A stretch of DNA of 64,000 nt from Sulfurospirillum diekertiae (GCF_002309535.1 NZ_CP023275.1:1984001-2048000), one strand, 5' to 3'. Positions 9,117-18,667 are shown, counted from the first letter of the stretch. Notes: generated by a model not told the origin, from the sequence alone. Program-made: numbers and translations.

Positions 9117-9599
9117 TTAACGCACCAACAATACCGCTCCCATATAGCCCTTTGTATGGGCATCCGCACTTCCATCGAGAAAATTAATCGTATAAAAAAG
9201 CGTTGGTATCACATCATCACCTTCAAGGTAAATGGAAGAACTGAGATAATTTGCTCCTTCACCAGTATCGTGAAGTTTTCCAAACAGTGTGCTGTTAATC
9301 ATAGGTGTTTTACAGCGTTCATCCACCAAAGTTAAAAGCTCATCAATGCTCGGTATACGCCAACCTTTTCCTAACGCATTCGCCTTTTCTTCCGCCTCTT
9401 TACGTTTTAGAAGTTCTATTTCGCCTATACATCCTTTGCCTTTTTGCCACTCTTGTCCTAAAGCGCATCGACGCCAGATTAAACCACTTTTTTTATCGAC
9501 TACTTCGCCCTCTTTGGCTATTAATGTGTCCGTTTTAAACGAACACTCTGCCAACAAACTCAAAGAAGTTAACACAAAAGCGACGAATAATCGTCTCAT
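9117..9599 (-). CDS. DUF1566 (Lcl C-terminal-like) secreted protein
   Basis: A 160-residue protein with an N-terminal signal peptide (LFVAFVLTSLSLLAEC) and the DUF1566 hallmarks: VVDKKSGLIWRRCALGQEW, GKGWRIPSIDELLTLVD and a terminal VLLVR strand. Related domains are found in secreted and surface proteins, some of them lectin-like, but their biochemical role is not settled. The C in LLAEC could mark a lipoprotein, although the following residues are not a strong lipobox context. Its ATG overlaps the stop of the SDR gene as ATGA, so both are on one message. Confidence 0.8.
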   Translation of the reverse strand: MRRLFVAFVLTSLSLLAECSFKTDTLIAKEGEVVDKKSGLIWRRCALGQEWQKGKGCIGEIELLKRKEAEEKANALGKGWRIPSIDELLTLVDERCKTPMINSTLFGKLHDTGEGANYLSSSIYLEGDDVIPTLFYTINFLDGSADAHTKGYMGAVLLVR

Positions 9600-10282
9600 G
9601 GATACACCATTTTTTTAGAGACACCGCCATCGACCACAAAATCACTCCCCGTGATAAATCCATCTTCTCGCTCCAATAAAAAGCTCACCACCTCAGCAAT
9701 GTCGCTTGGCTTGCCAATGCGTCCACTGGAATGCCATGCCTGTTCTTCTACAGTTGCCACATAGCTTTCATCGGTATTGATCCAACCTGGGCTGATGGAA
9801 TTGACACTGACATAACCTGCAAGGGAGATTGAAAGGGCATGGGTTAAAGCGACAATGCCACCTTTGGATGCAGAATAAGGCTCCGTACCCGCTTCTGACA
9901 TAAACGCTCGTGTCGATGCAATGTTAATGATATGCCCCTGTTTCAAAATGGGCGCAAAGGCTTGCGATAAAATGTATGGAGCGGTAAGATTGACCGCGAT
10001 GATTGTCTCCCAATCCTGCAAACTCTGTTCATTTAAGGGCTTATGGATAAAAATACCCGCATTATTCACAAGCCCATACAACGCATCTATCTCTTTTGTA
10101 ATCTGCTTTATTGTCTCTTGCAGCTCTTGGGTATGGCTAAGATCGCACGCATAAAATTGTTCAAAAAAATGATGGGTTGGGACCTCTTTATCAAGGGCTA
10201 TGACACGGTAATGGCGGCAAAGTTTTTCAGCGATTGCTTTGCCAATTCCTCGCGATGCTCCTGTTACTAAAACTGTTTTCAT
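9596..10282 (-). CDS. Short-chain dehydrogenase/reductase
   Basis: A classical SDR of 228 residues with the cofactor motif TGASRGIGK (7-15), the NNAG motif (near 92), the catalytic YSASK, and a substrate-side Ser in IINIASTRAF. It is expected to use NAD(P)(H) to interconvert an alcohol and a ketone in the cytoplasm; the substrate cannot be told. GGAGG lies seven bases before ATG. It is divergent from the aminotransferase operon and translationally coupled to the DUF1566 gene. Confidence 0.88.
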   Translation of the reverse strand: MKTVLVTGASRGIGKAIAEKLCRHYRVIALDKEVPTHHFFEQFYACDLSHTQELQETIKQITKEIDALYGLVNNAGIFIHKPLNEQSLQDWETIIAVNLTAPYILSQAFAPILKQGHIINIASTRAFMSEAGTEPYSASKGGIVALTHALSISLAGYVSVNSISPGWINTDESYVATVEEQAWHSSGRIGKPSDIAEVVSFLLEREDGFITGSDFVVDGGVSKKMVYP

Positions 10283-10385
10283 ATATAACCTCCATAACGC
10301 ATACTAAACGATAGCACATCAACACTTTATCCTCGCAAAAGAATGTTTGGAGTAAAATATTAGCTATTTTTAACCTAAAGGTACA

Positions 10386-11480
10386 ATGATGCAAATCCCT
10401 TTTATCGACCTCAAAACGCAATATGAAACCTACAAAGAAGAGATCAACAAAGAAGTTTTAAATGTTTTAAGTTCTACCCAATTTATTATGGGACCACAAG
10501 TGACAAAACTTGAGGAGAACCTTGCAAAATACACAGGTGCGAAGTATGCCTTTGCCTGTTCAAGTGGAACGGATTCCCTTTTATTAGCCTTAATGGCGAT
10601 AGATGTCCAACCCGGTGATGAAATCATCACGACGCCATTTACGTTCATTGCAACGGCAGAAACTATCGCTCTTTTAAAAGCAAAACCTGTCTTTGTGGAC
10701 ATTGATGAAACAACGTATAACATCGATCCAAAGCTAATCGAAGCAAAAATCACACCTAAAACAAAAGCCATTATGCCTGTCTCTCTTTACGGACAAACAG
10801 CAGATATGGACGCCATTAATACTATTGCAAAAAAACACAATCTAGTCGTTATCGAAGATGCGTGCCAAAGTTTTGGAGCAGAGTACAAAGGCAAAAAATC
10901 ATGCAATCTTTCAACCATCGGTTGTACCAGCTTTTTCCCATCCAAACCTCTTGGATGTTATGGTGATGGTGGTGCTGTTTTCTGCAACGATGATGAACTT
11001 GGTGCAAAACTTAAATCACTCCTGAACCACGGACAAGGCAAACGTTACGAGCACAAATACATTGGTATCAATGGTAGACTTGATGCACTTCAAGCCGCCA
11101 TCCTCAATGTCAAAATGAACCATTTTGAAGCAGAATGCAAAAAACGTATCGAAGTCGGTAGCCGTTACAGTAAATTGCTTGAGGGTGCAAATGTCGTTAC
11201 ACCAAAAATCATGAACGATCGAAACTCTATGTACGCACAATATTCCATTCGTGTGAAAAATCGTGAGGCAATGATCCAGAAATTAAATGATGCGGGCGTT
11301 CCAACAGCGGTTCACTACCCTATTCCCCTTCACCTTCAAGAAGCATTGAGCTACTTAGGTTATAAAAAAGGTGACTTCCCAATCAGCGAGCAAGTCGGAA
11401 CTGAAATCATGAGTCTTCCAATGAGTCCGTTCTTAACAGAAACGCAACAAGATTTCATTGTCAACGCAATTAAGGCATAA
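10386..11480 (+). CDS. DegT/DnrJ/EryC1 aminotransferase
   Basis: A 364-residue PLP sugar aminotransferase. The family pattern is clear: FIDLKTQY at the start, SSGTDSLLLAL (59-69), the ring-contacting Asp of VVIEDACQSFGA, PLP Lys187 in FFPSKPLGCYGDGG and a C-terminal MSPFLTETQQDFI. Such enzymes transfer an amino group onto nucleotide-linked keto-sugars, feeding lipopolysaccharide or protein glycans. The adjacent Gfo/Idh dehydrogenase could make the keto-sugar, as WbpB/WbpE do; this pairing is inference. ATG 10389 is better spaced from AAAGG than the first ATG. hemH follows in the same run, as in Campylobacter. Confidence 0.9.
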   Translation: MMQIPFIDLKTQYETYKEEINKEVLNVLSSTQFIMGPQVTKLEENLAKYTGAKYAFACSSGTDSLLLALMAIDVQPGDEIITTPFTFIATAETIALLKAKPVFVDIDETTYNIDPKLIEAKITPKTKAIMPVSLYGQTADMDAINTIAKKHNLVVIEDACQSFGAEYKGKKSCNLSTIGCTSFFPSKPLGCYGDGGAVFCNDDELGAKLKSLLNHGQGKRYEHKYIGINGRLDALQAAILNVKMNHFEAECKKRIEVGSRYSKLLEGANVVTPKIMNDRNSMYAQYSIRVKNREAMIQKLNDAGVPTAVHYPIPLHLQEALSYLGYKKGDFPISEQVGTEIMSLPMSPFLTETQQDFIVNAIKA

Positions 11481-12383
11481 ATGATGGTTAAAGTAGCACT
11501 AATCGGTCTTGGCTCTATGGGTCAAAACCACTACAGAGTTTTAAAGAGTTTACCAGAGTTCGAGCTCACAGCATTGTGTGATATTCAACAAACCAGAGAG
11601 TACGATGAACCGTTTTATACAGACATTGACGAGATGTTAGAAAAAGCGGACTTTCAAGCGGTGGTTATCGTTGTTCCAACCTTTTTACACAAAAGTGTTG
11701 CGCTCAAATGTTTAGCTAAGGGCAAAGATCTTTTTATCGAAAAGCCAGTCGCATCAAACTGTGAAGAGGCTTCTGAAATTCTCAAAGCTGCCCAAAAAGC
11801 GAATGCGAAAGTCTGTGTAGGCTACATCGAACGCTTCAACCCAGTCGTTTCAGCGCTCATCAACGAACTTGAAGGTAAAGAGATTTACAGTATTGGCATT
11901 ACCCGCGTTGGACCGTTCCCTCCACGTATTGCCGATGTTGGCATCTTGACCGATCTTTCAGTGCATGACATTGATCTTATTCGTTTCATTACCAAACATG
12001 AAATTGAAAAAGTTTCGATCTACAAATCACAAAAAATTCACAACCACCATGAAGATAATGCTATTTTGTCATTTCAACTTAGTGGTGAAATTGTCGCAAG
12101 CATTACCACCAACTGGTTAACACCTTTTAGAAAGCGTACGATTGAAGTCGCAACCAAAGAGGGCTATTATGAGGCTGATTTGATGGCACAAGATTTGACA
12201 GAATATTCAGAATATCAAAAAAACAACTCATATGTCATCCGCAAAGTCATGCTTAAAAAAGAAGAGCCTCTGATTCGTGAACATAAAGCCTTTGCGCAGT
12301 ACATCGAAACAGGTGATCGCCATGGTTTAAGTACCATTGAAGATAGTATGATTACCCTCGACATCTCTTCACGAAAGGCATAA
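11481..12383 (+). CDS. Gfo/Idh/MocA-family oxidoreductase
   Basis: A 300-residue protein with the N-terminal Rossmann motif GLGSMGQNHY (9-18) and the hallmark EKP (FIEKPVASN) whose Lys is usually catalytic, followed by a C-terminal substrate domain with HDIDLIRF carrying the conserved Asp/His. It is expected to oxidise a sugar or sugar nucleotide with NAD(P). Its ATG follows the aminotransferase stop directly and its stop abuts hemH, so all three are co-transcribed. A second Met codon follows the first. Confidence 0.9.
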   Translation: MMVKVALIGLGSMGQNHYRVLKSLPEFELTALCDIQQTREYDEPFYTDIDEMLEKADFQAVVIVVPTFLHKSVALKCLAKGKDLFIEKPVASNCEEASEILKAAQKANAKVCVGYIERFNPVVSALINELEGKEIYSIGITRVGPFPPRIADVGILTDLSVHDIDLIRFITKHEIEKVSIYKSQKIHNHHEDNAILSFQLSGEIVASITTNWLTPFRKRTIEVATKEGYYEADLMAQDLTEYSEYQKNNSYVIRKVMLKKEEPLIREHKAFAQYIETGDRHGLSTIEDSMITLDISSRKA

Positions 12384-13322
12384 ATGGTTCAAAAAGCGCT
12401 TGTACTTCTCAATATGGGAGGGCCTAACAACCTAGATGAAGTCAAGCTCTTTTTGTCTAATATGTTCAATGACAGCAATATTATCACCGTTAAAAGCTCG
12501 CTTTTACGACGTTTAATTGCTTTCATCATTACCACATCGCGCACAAAACAAGCACAAGCAAACTATGCGAAACTGGGTGGAAAATCGCCCTTAGTGGGGT
12601 ACACCCAGCAGCTTGTTGATAAACTCCAAAATGCTCTATCCTCTTTACATGTAAACTTTGCGATGCGCTATACACCGCCCTTTTGCAATGAAGTCATTGC
12701 TGAACTTCAAAAAAAAGGGATTAAAGAGGTCATTTTACTGCCACTATACCCACACTATTCAACGACGACCACCAAGTCTTCCGTTGAGGATTTTATGAAA
12801 ATTGCCAAAACATTAGGCTTCACGGGTAAAATACGCGTTATTGACCATTTTTATGAAGATAAAATGTATAACCTACTTTTGGTCAAAAACATCAAAGAAG
12901 CGCTCGGGGAAAATAATCCTGCCCAAATGGAGCTTATTTTTTCTGCCCACTCGTTGCCTCAAAAAATTATCGCGAATGGGGATCCTTACCAAAAAGAGAT
13001 CACATTACATGTAAAGCTTATTGCTGAACTTCTAAGAGAAGAAAATCTTCATTTTAAAGCGATTCATCTCGCCTACCAGTCCAAACTTGGTCCCGTAAAA
13101 TGGCTTGAGCCTTCTATGGAAGAGAAGCTAACTTCGCTTGAGAATAAAAATGCGCTCATTGTACCGATTTCATTTACGATTGATAATTCGGAAACGGAGT
13201 TTGAACTCTGCATGGAGTATGCAGAACTCGCACATAAATTAGGCTTTGATCGTTATATCGTTGCGAAATGCCCCAATGATGATGAGGCTTTTGTGGAGTG
13301 TATTACACACCTTATTGCTTGA
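12384..13322 (+). CDS. hemH: Ferrochelatase
   Basis: Ferrochelatase (312 residues) inserts iron into a porphyrin at the end of haem synthesis. Family signatures are ALVLLNMGGPNNLDEV at the N-terminus, the metal-site His region LLPLYPHYSTTTTKS, FSAHSLPQ, and the conserved late Glu cluster in IDNSETEFELCMEY. It begins directly after the Gfo/Idh stop and its end overlaps the convergent ftsI gene by 11 bases. One exact TTTACATGTAAA and one near copy occur inside the gene. Confidence 0.96.
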   Translation: MVQKALVLLNMGGPNNLDEVKLFLSNMFNDSNIITVKSSLLRRLIAFIITTSRTKQAQANYAKLGGKSPLVGYTQQLVDKLQNALSSLHVNFAMRYTPPFCNEVIAELQKKGIKEVILLPLYPHYSTTTTKSSVEDFMKIAKTLGFTGKIRVIDHFYEDKMYNLLLVKNIKEALGENNPAQMELIFSAHSLPQKIIANGDPYQKEITLHVKLIAELLREENLHFKAIHLAYQSKLGPVKWLEPSMEEKLTSLENKNALIVPISFTIDNSETEFELCMEYAELAHKLGFDRYIVAKCPNDDEAFVECITHLIA

Positions 13323-15108
13323 TTTCTTGCGGGGTATTTTGAATATCGGAAGACGGTGTGAGATATCCATTGTCAACAAGCTTTTCAATGATCTCTTTAA
13401 AAACAGGAACGGCACTTTGTGCTGCAAAGTAAGCTTGCCTTTTTTTCGCTTCACGTACAAGTACACCTACGGTATATTTATTTTTCTTATCGTTAACAAA
13501 ACCAAAGAATGAACCATTATAGATTCTAACATACTCACCATCTTCTGCAATGTGTGCGGTTCCTGTTTTGCCACCTATTTCTAAACCGCTCATTTTCGTT
13601 CCCGATCCCGTTCCTTGCTGAACAACTTTAATAAGAATTTTTTGGATACGTTTTGCCACTGCAACAGGAATAACCTGTACTTCTGGATTTTTTTCAGGAA
13701 AAAGTTCTTGCCCCGTTGAAGAGACCAATTTTTTAACGATGGAAGGAGTGAGCAATCGTCCGTTATTGTTAAAAGCGTTATAGGCTTTAATGATTTGCAT
13801 AAACGTTGCATTCATACCATAGCCATAGCCTACCGTTGCTTTATAAATGGGTGAATTAAAACGGTTCAGCGCAGGAATAATACCTGGATTTTCAAATGGA
13901 AGATCCACGCCACTTCTGACAGAAAATCCAAAATCCTTCAACCCTTGATAAAACTCTATTGCATCAAGTTTTTGAGCAGCTTGAGCCGTTCCAATATTAC
14001 TCGAATAAACAATAATATCTTCAACGCTTAATTTATCTCCTCTATGCTCATCCTTAATCACTTTCGTACCAAGTTTATAGCTTCCTCCATAAATATTGTA
14101 CATATCATAAGGATTGATTTTATTGGCTTTAAATAAGAGCGAAAAGGTAATAGGTTTCATGACCGAACCTGGTTCATAAATATACTCTATCGCCGAAATA
14201 TTAAGAGCTCCATAATCTTTTTTGTCAATCGTGTCAGGATTGAAACGATTACTTGAAGCTAATGTTATAAATTCGCCTGTTTCGCTATTCATCACGCCAG
14301 CTATAATCTCTTTAGCATCAAGATTTTTTTGATATTTATCTAAAACACTTTCAATCATTTTTTGCATTTTGAGGGACAGAGTTAAATGGACATCATAGCC
14401 ATCAAAACGACGCGATGAGACGCTATTGCCATCTAAGATAATGGCATTGGAGATATCACGTGAACCGATAATTAGCGAGTCTTGTACGGATGAAAGTTTG
14501 TCTTCGTAAAAACGCTCAATTCCTTTAACACCTGTTGATTTGGTAATATTTTTTTGCTCAATTTTCTTTACATAGCCAACAATAGGCGTCACAGAGTCCC
14601 CAGAAGGGTAGAGCCTGTATTCGCCACTTTCAATGACACTCAGACCATGGAGAAAAGCAACACCCGTTTTAGGGTCTTCAAAACTTTTAAAAACACCTAA
14701 TTTATACAGTTTTCGTGAAAGTTCTTGTAAATATTTAGCGCTTTTAGAATCGATTTTATACGATAAGACGGTTGTACCAGAATTTGCATTAAGTGTTGCA
14801 GCAACAGCCTTGGGATCATCCCCGCTGTATAAGGAGTAAAGTTTAACAAAGAGGTCAAATTTTTGAGGATCAACATTACGAGTATCAACAATCGCTTTGT
14901 AGAGTTTTTGACTCGTTGCAATCTTAAAACCATCCGAACTAATGATGTTACCACGAAGAGCATAATTAACTTCACTGTGCTCTAATTTGGGTAACCTTCT
15001 ATCAATAGTTGCCCAGTAAAAAAGTGTTCCAAGGAAGATAATAAATCCAATAAGAACAACAACAAAGAGAAAAAGGATTTTGATTTTTTTGGTGTCAGCT
15101 TGTTCCAT
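13312..15108 (-). CDS. ftsI: Division penicillin-binding protein (FtsI/PBP3 class)
   Basis: A class B PBP of 598 residues: one N-terminal membrane helix (10-33), a dimerisation/pedestal domain, then a transpeptidase with Ser315 and Lys318 (GSVMKP), SSN (369-371) and KTGTA (514-518). It cross-links peptidoglycan at the septum. It lies only 12 bases after fliE and may be transcribed from the flgB promoter; the same order (flgB, flgC, fliE, pbpB) is known in Campylobacter. mrdA/PBP2 is less likely because ftsW and murG lie next door. No ribosome site stronger than AG-rich sequence is obvious. Confidence 0.92.
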   Translation of the reverse strand: MEQADTKKIKILFLFVVVLIGFIIFLGTLFYWATIDRRLPKLEHSEVNYALRGNIISSDGFKIATSQKLYKAIVDTRNVDPQKFDLFVKLYSLYSGDDPKAVAATLNANSGTTVLSYKIDSKSAKYLQELSRKLYKLGVFKSFEDPKTGVAFLHGLSVIESGEYRLYPSGDSVTPIVGYVKKIEQKNITKSTGVKGIERFYEDKLSSVQDSLIIGSRDISNAIILDGNSVSSRRFDGYDVHLTLSLKMQKMIESVLDKYQKNLDAKEIIAGVMNSETGEFITLASSNRFNPDTIDKKDYGALNISAIEYIYEPGSVMKPITFSLLFKANKINPYDMYNIYGGSYKLGTKVIKDEHRGDKLSVEDIIVYSSNIGTAQAAQKLDAIEFYQGLKDFGFSVRSGVDLPFENPGIIPALNRFNSPIYKATVGYGYGMNATFMQIIKAYNAFNNNGRLLTPSIVKKLVSSTGQELFPEKNPEVQVIPVAVAKRIQKILIKVVQQGTGSGTKMSGLEIGGKTGTAHIAEDGEYVRIYNGSFFGFVNDKKNKYTVGVLVREAKKRQAYFAAQSAVPVFKEIIEKLVDNGYLTPSSDIQNTPQEIKQ

Positions 15109-15120
15109 GTAGGCAGAAAA

Positions 15121-15417
15121 TTAAATTTGTGTCCTAGCAATCTCTTTGTAAGCACTGAGTGCTTTATTGCGAATTTCTAACATCATTTTCATACTCATTT
15201 CTGCTTTATTGATGGAAAGAGCCGCTTGATGTAAATCTTTCACTTCCCCCGTGGCAATATCAGCCATTGCTTTATCACCTTTCACTTGGGAATCATTGAT
15301 CTCTTCAATAGAATCTTGTAAAATTTTTGAAAAGTCACCATTTGATGAATCAGCTTTATTAACAGTGATATTGGATTTATTGGTTAATGATGAAAGTGTG
15401 TCAATTGTACTAGCCAT
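15121..15417 (-). CDS. fliE: Flagellar hook-basal body protein FliE
   Basis: A 98-residue FliE, the adaptor joining the MS ring to the rod. The second half carries the typical SINKAEMSMKMMLEIRNKALSAYKEI-type helix (residues ~68-93) ending in the family's Ala-Tyr-x-Glu-Ile. It is exported by the flagellar type III apparatus without a cleaved signal. It starts five bases after the flgC stop and is the third gene from the sigma-54 promoter. Confidence 0.95.
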   Translation of the reverse strand: MASTIDTLSSLTNKSNITVNKADSSNGDFSKILQDSIEEINDSQVKGDKAMADIATGEVKDLHQAALSINKAEMSMKMMLEIRNKALSAYKEIARTQI

Positions 15418-15422
15418 TTACC

Positions 15423-15917
15423 TTATCCTTTTAAAATATCTATTGCACTTTGTGCAATGGATTTCGCACTTTGAAATGCTGCTACATTCGCTTGATATGC
15501 TCTTGTTGCTTCAACAAGATTGGACATTTCAATTACGGGATTGACATTAGGATATGCAACATATCCTTCAGCATTGGCATCAGGATGAGAGGGGTCATAT
15601 TTATATTTAAATTCGCTCTCATCACGTACCACTTTATCCACTTTAACACTCATTATAGCAGGATTGGCATTTTCTTGCAAGAATGGGTCATCAAGTGGGT
15701 TTTCATAATCAAGCATATTATTTTGTTTAGCAATTTTGGCGTTTAATGTTTTGTTGAAATCAATCGCTTTAAAGACAACATCTTGGCGCTGATAAGGACC
15801 ACCTTCACTGGTTCGCGTGGTATTTGCATTTGCGATATTGGAGCTAATGACTTCCATACGATAACGTTGGGCAGAGAGTCCGTAACTACTAATATCAAAA
15901 CTGCTTAAATAGGCCAT
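15423..15917 (-). CDS. flgC: Flagellar rod protein FlgC
   Basis: A 164-residue proximal rod protein. It starts with the axial-protein motif (GLSAQRYRMEVISSNIANANT) and ends with the conserved coil MSNLVEATRAYQANVAAF plus IAQSAIDIL. Internal GYVAYPNVNPVIEM is diagnostic of FlgC. It follows flgB by nine bases, on the same message. Confidence 0.97.
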   Translation of the reverse strand: MAYLSSFDISSYGLSAQRYRMEVISSNIANANTTRTSEGGPYQRQDVVFKAIDFNKTLNAKIAKQNNMLDYENPLDDPFLQENANPAIMSVKVDKVVRDESEFKYKYDPSHPDANAEGYVAYPNVNPVIEMSNLVEATRAYQANVAAFQSAKSIAQSAIDILKG

Positions 15918-15926
15918 CTGTTTTCC

Positions 15927-16361
15927 TTATATTTTTGACGAATATTCAATAACGCTTTTAAAAATAAGACTATCTTTTTGTAAAGCTGAGCTTAACGCAT
16001 TAAACATCATGGCATTTTTACCAAGCTCCGAAGACTCAACATCTAAATCAACCGTGTTACCATCATTTCGAGCCATTTGTCCATCTCGAAGATATACCGT
16101 TGCTTTAGAACTATCAAAATCAGTAATGCCGCTTAAGTGCGCACCATCGGTTTGAGCCATTTCAAGTTTAGTGGAAGCATTATTCGTACCATAAATTTCT
16201 TTTGTTTTTGCAATCAATGCACTTTCAAAGTCTACATCTCTTGCTTTGTAAAAAGGTGTATCGATGTTCGCTATATTACTAGAGACAAGATCTTGTCGCA
16301 TTGATCTAGCATTTAAGCCTTCAACCATTAATTTATTTGATTTGCTAATCTCAAAACTCAT
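15927..16361 (-). CDS. flgB: Flagellar rod protein FlgB
   Basis: About 144 residues; the axial-protein phrase RQDLVSSNIANIDTPFYKA near residue 20 and the late hydrophobic EYSSKI tail fit FlgB, the innermost rod component. I choose ATG 16361 rather than an in-frame ATG at 16394: AAGGAAAA lies just before it, the downstream start matches family length, and the longer form would begin inside the sigma-54 promoter. It is first of the run flgB-flgC-fliE(-ftsI). Confidence 0.95.
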   Translation of the reverse strand: MSFEISKSNKLMVEGLNARSMRQDLVSSNIANIDTPFYKARDVDFESALIAKTKEIYGTNNASTKLEMAQTDGAHLSGITDFDSSKATVYLRDGQMARNDGNTVDLDVESSELGKNAMMFNALSSALQKDSLIFKSVIEYSSKI

Positions 16362-16392
16362 CGTTTTCCTTTCCACATTTCTTGTTGTATAC

Positions 16393-16412
16393 AAGCAAAT
16401 TTTATTCCAAAT
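16393..16412 (-). promoter_or_regulatory. Sigma-54 promoter of flgB-flgC-fliE
   Basis: On the minus strand the sequence reads TTTGGAATAAAATTTGCTT. The GG of the -24 box and the GC of the -12 box are separated by exactly ten bases, the sigma-54 spacing. Transcription should start near 16383, about 20 bases before the flgB ATG. In Campylobacter, rod and hook genes are RpoN-dependent under FlgS/FlgR; I infer the same control. Confidence 0.85.
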
Positions 16413-16481
16413 TGCGATACTATAAGGTTTAATCTATTTTAGTGTAGAATAATATAAATCCCAACTATACAATAAGAAACC

Positions 16482-17642
16482 ATGGAAACAGATAAAATAC
16501 TTTTTTCACTCAGCACCTTTGCCATCTGTGTTGGCATTGTTTTTTCATTGTCCTTACCAGTGTTTACGACACTTTTCTTTGACTATTCAGAGTATCATTT
16601 CTTCATTCGACAATTTGCTGTAGGAATGGTGAGTATCACGATAATGTGGGCGCTTTCACAAGTAGATCCTGATAAATTTTTAATCCATATTGGCTTCACA
16701 ATATTTCTCAGTTGCCTTCTACTGATGGGTGTGATGCACTACCTTCCAGAATCTTTAGTAACCTCTGCTGGTGGAGCAAAAAGGTGGATTAGACTTCCAG
16801 GATTTTCGCTAGCACCTGTTGAGTTTTTTAAAATTGGTTTTGTTTATTTTTTGGCATGGAGTTTTGCAAGGAAACTCAATAATGATAAAAAATCACTCAA
16901 AGAAGAGATGAAACTTATCCTCCCTTATTTGGCAGTTTTTGTCTTGGTTATCTACTTAATAGCCGTAATGCAAAATGACCTTGGACAAGTGATTGTTTTA
17001 GCATTGACCCTTGCCGTGATGGCATTTTTTGCAGGAACAAGTCTTCAACTTTTTATGCTTGCCATTTTAGGCTCCATTTTTGTTTTTCTTGTGGCAATTT
17101 TTAGCTCCAGTCACCGAATCTTGCGTATCAAAACATGGTGGGCAACCATTCAAAACATGGTACTTTCTCTCTTCCCTGAAAAAATAGCCGCTGTCTTACG
17201 AGTCGAAGATGCACCAGAGCCTTACCAAATTTCACACTCGCTCAATGCAATCAAACACGGTGGTATTTTTGGAGAAGGCATTGGCAATGGAATGTTTAAA
17301 CTAGGCTATTTGAGTGAAGTTCATACGGACTTTGCCCTTGCTGGTATTGCTGAAGAGCTGGGAGCACTTGGTGTAACCATTTTGACCTTAGTTATTATCA
17401 CGATTGTTTATCGTATTTTTAAAATTGCTAGCCGAAGTTCCAATAAAGTTTATTACCTCTTCTCGCTTGGCATTGGACTTCTCATCGTTTTTTCTTTCCT
17501 AATGAACGCCTATGGTATTACTTCGATTACCCCTATCAAAGGTATTTCCGTTCCATTTATTAGCTACGGTGGTAGTTCTATTTTAGCCCTTGCAGTGGGT
17601 ATTGGAATGGTATTGATGATTAGTAAAAAGGCTAAACTATGA
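16482..17642 (+). CDS. ftsW: FtsW peptidoglycan polymerase
   Basis: A SEDS protein of 386 residues with about ten membrane helices. Landmarks are AGGAKRWIRLPGFSLAPVEFFKI (two glycine- and Arg-rich turns near residue 95-115), the Asp of QNDLGQVIVLALTL, and the C-terminal PFISYGGSS loop shared by FtsW/RodA. It polymerises glycan strands at the septum with the division PBP, whose gene is just upstream on the other strand. The last codons overlap murG by four bases (ATGA). Divergent from flgB. Confidence 0.94.
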   Translation: METDKILFSLSTFAICVGIVFSLSLPVFTTLFFDYSEYHFFIRQFAVGMVSITIMWALSQVDPDKFLIHIGFTIFLSCLLLMGVMHYLPESLVTSAGGAKRWIRLPGFSLAPVEFFKIGFVYFLAWSFARKLNNDKKSLKEEMKLILPYLAVFVLVIYLIAVMQNDLGQVIVLALTLAVMAFFAGTSLQLFMLAILGSIFVFLVAIFSSSHRILRIKTWWATIQNMVLSLFPEKIAAVLRVEDAPEPYQISHSLNAIKHGGIFGEGIGNGMFKLGYLSEVHTDFALAGIAEELGALGVTILTLVIITIVYRIFKIASRSSNKVYYLFSLGIGLLIVFSFLMNAYGITSITPIKGISVPFISYGGSSILALAVGIGMVLMISKKAKL

Positions 17643-18658
17643 TTGCTATTACGGGTGGAGGAACAGGCGGTCATTTGGTTATCGCCCGTGCTATTAAAGA
17701 AGAGTTAAACAAGCGCGGACTCAAACCTATTTACATTGGCTCTACTGCAGGGCAAGATCAAACGTGGTTTGAAAATGATACGGGATTTGAAAAAACCTAT
17801 TTTTTAGAAAGCCGCGGAGTGGTCAACAAAAAAGGGATACATAAAGCCCTTGCTCTTTTTACGATCATTCGCTCAGCCTTTACATGTAAAGCTCTTTTCA
17901 AAAAACATCAGGTCAAGTATGTTTTTTCAGTAGGAGGGTATTCCGCTGCCCCTGCTTCATTTGGAGCACTCCTGTGTGGCATACCTCTTTATATTCATGA
18001 ACAAAATGCAATCCAAGGTAAACTCAATTCCCTTTTAAGACCTTTTTCTAAAGCATTTTTTAGCTCTTATGACGCAAAAGCAACTATGACGAGTTATCCC
18101 GTGAGTGAAACTTTTTTTAAGAGTCGAAGAGAACGATCGGATCTTAAAACAATCATCTTTTTGGGAGGAAGCCAAGGAGCAACCTTTATTAACCACCTAG
18201 CGCTTAAAATGGCAAAGCTTTTGCAGCAAGAAGGCATTGCTATTATTCATCAAACAGGGAAAAAAGAGTTTGAGCAAATGAAAAAATTTTACGAAGACGA
18301 AGGTATTTTAGCGGACGTGTTTGATTTTTCTAACGCAATTCCTGAAAAACTTGCACGTGCTGACTTTGCCATTAGTCGTTCAGGTGCAAGCACATTATGG
18401 GAACTTTGTGCAGCAAATGTGCCCGCATTATTTATCCCTTATCCTCATGCAGCTGCAAACCACCAATACTTTAATGCAAAAGCACTCGCTGATCAAGAAG
18501 CAGCACTTATCCTTCCCCAACAAGATATTGATCCAGTAGCACTTTTAACCCATATTAAAAGTATCAATCTTTCAAATGTTTCCAAAAAATTATCTCAACT
18601 CATTCATGATGGTGGAGCTCAAGAAATCGTCGACTTTATGTTACAACCCAAAAAATAA
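17639..18658 (+). CDS. murG: MurG, lipid II synthase
   Basis: A GT28 glycosyltransferase of 339 residues that adds GlcNAc from UDP-GlcNAc to lipid I on the cytoplasmic membrane face. It has the N-terminal lipid-binding loop TGGGTGGHL (5-13), the second loop FSVGGYSAAP, the third glycine loop FLGGSQGA and the donor-site phrase SRSGASTLWEL, with PYPHAAANHQ after it. Translation is coupled to ftsW through ATGA. An exact TTTACATGTAAA copy encodes FTCK in it. Confidence 0.97.
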   Translation: MIAITGGGTGGHLVIARAIKEELNKRGLKPIYIGSTAGQDQTWFENDTGFEKTYFLESRGVVNKKGIHKALALFTIIRSAFTCKALFKKHQVKYVFSVGGYSAAPASFGALLCGIPLYIHEQNAIQGKLNSLLRPFSKAFFSSYDAKATMTSYPVSETFFKSRRERSDLKTIIFLGGSQGATFINHLALKMAKLLQQEGIAIIHQTGKKEFEQMKKFYEDEGILADVFDFSNAIPEKLARADFAISRSGASTLWELCAANVPALFIPYPHAAANHQYFNAKALADQEAALILPQQDIDPVALLTHIKSINLSNVSKKLSQLIHDGGAQEIVDFMLQPKK

Positions 18659-18667
18659 GGAGAACCC

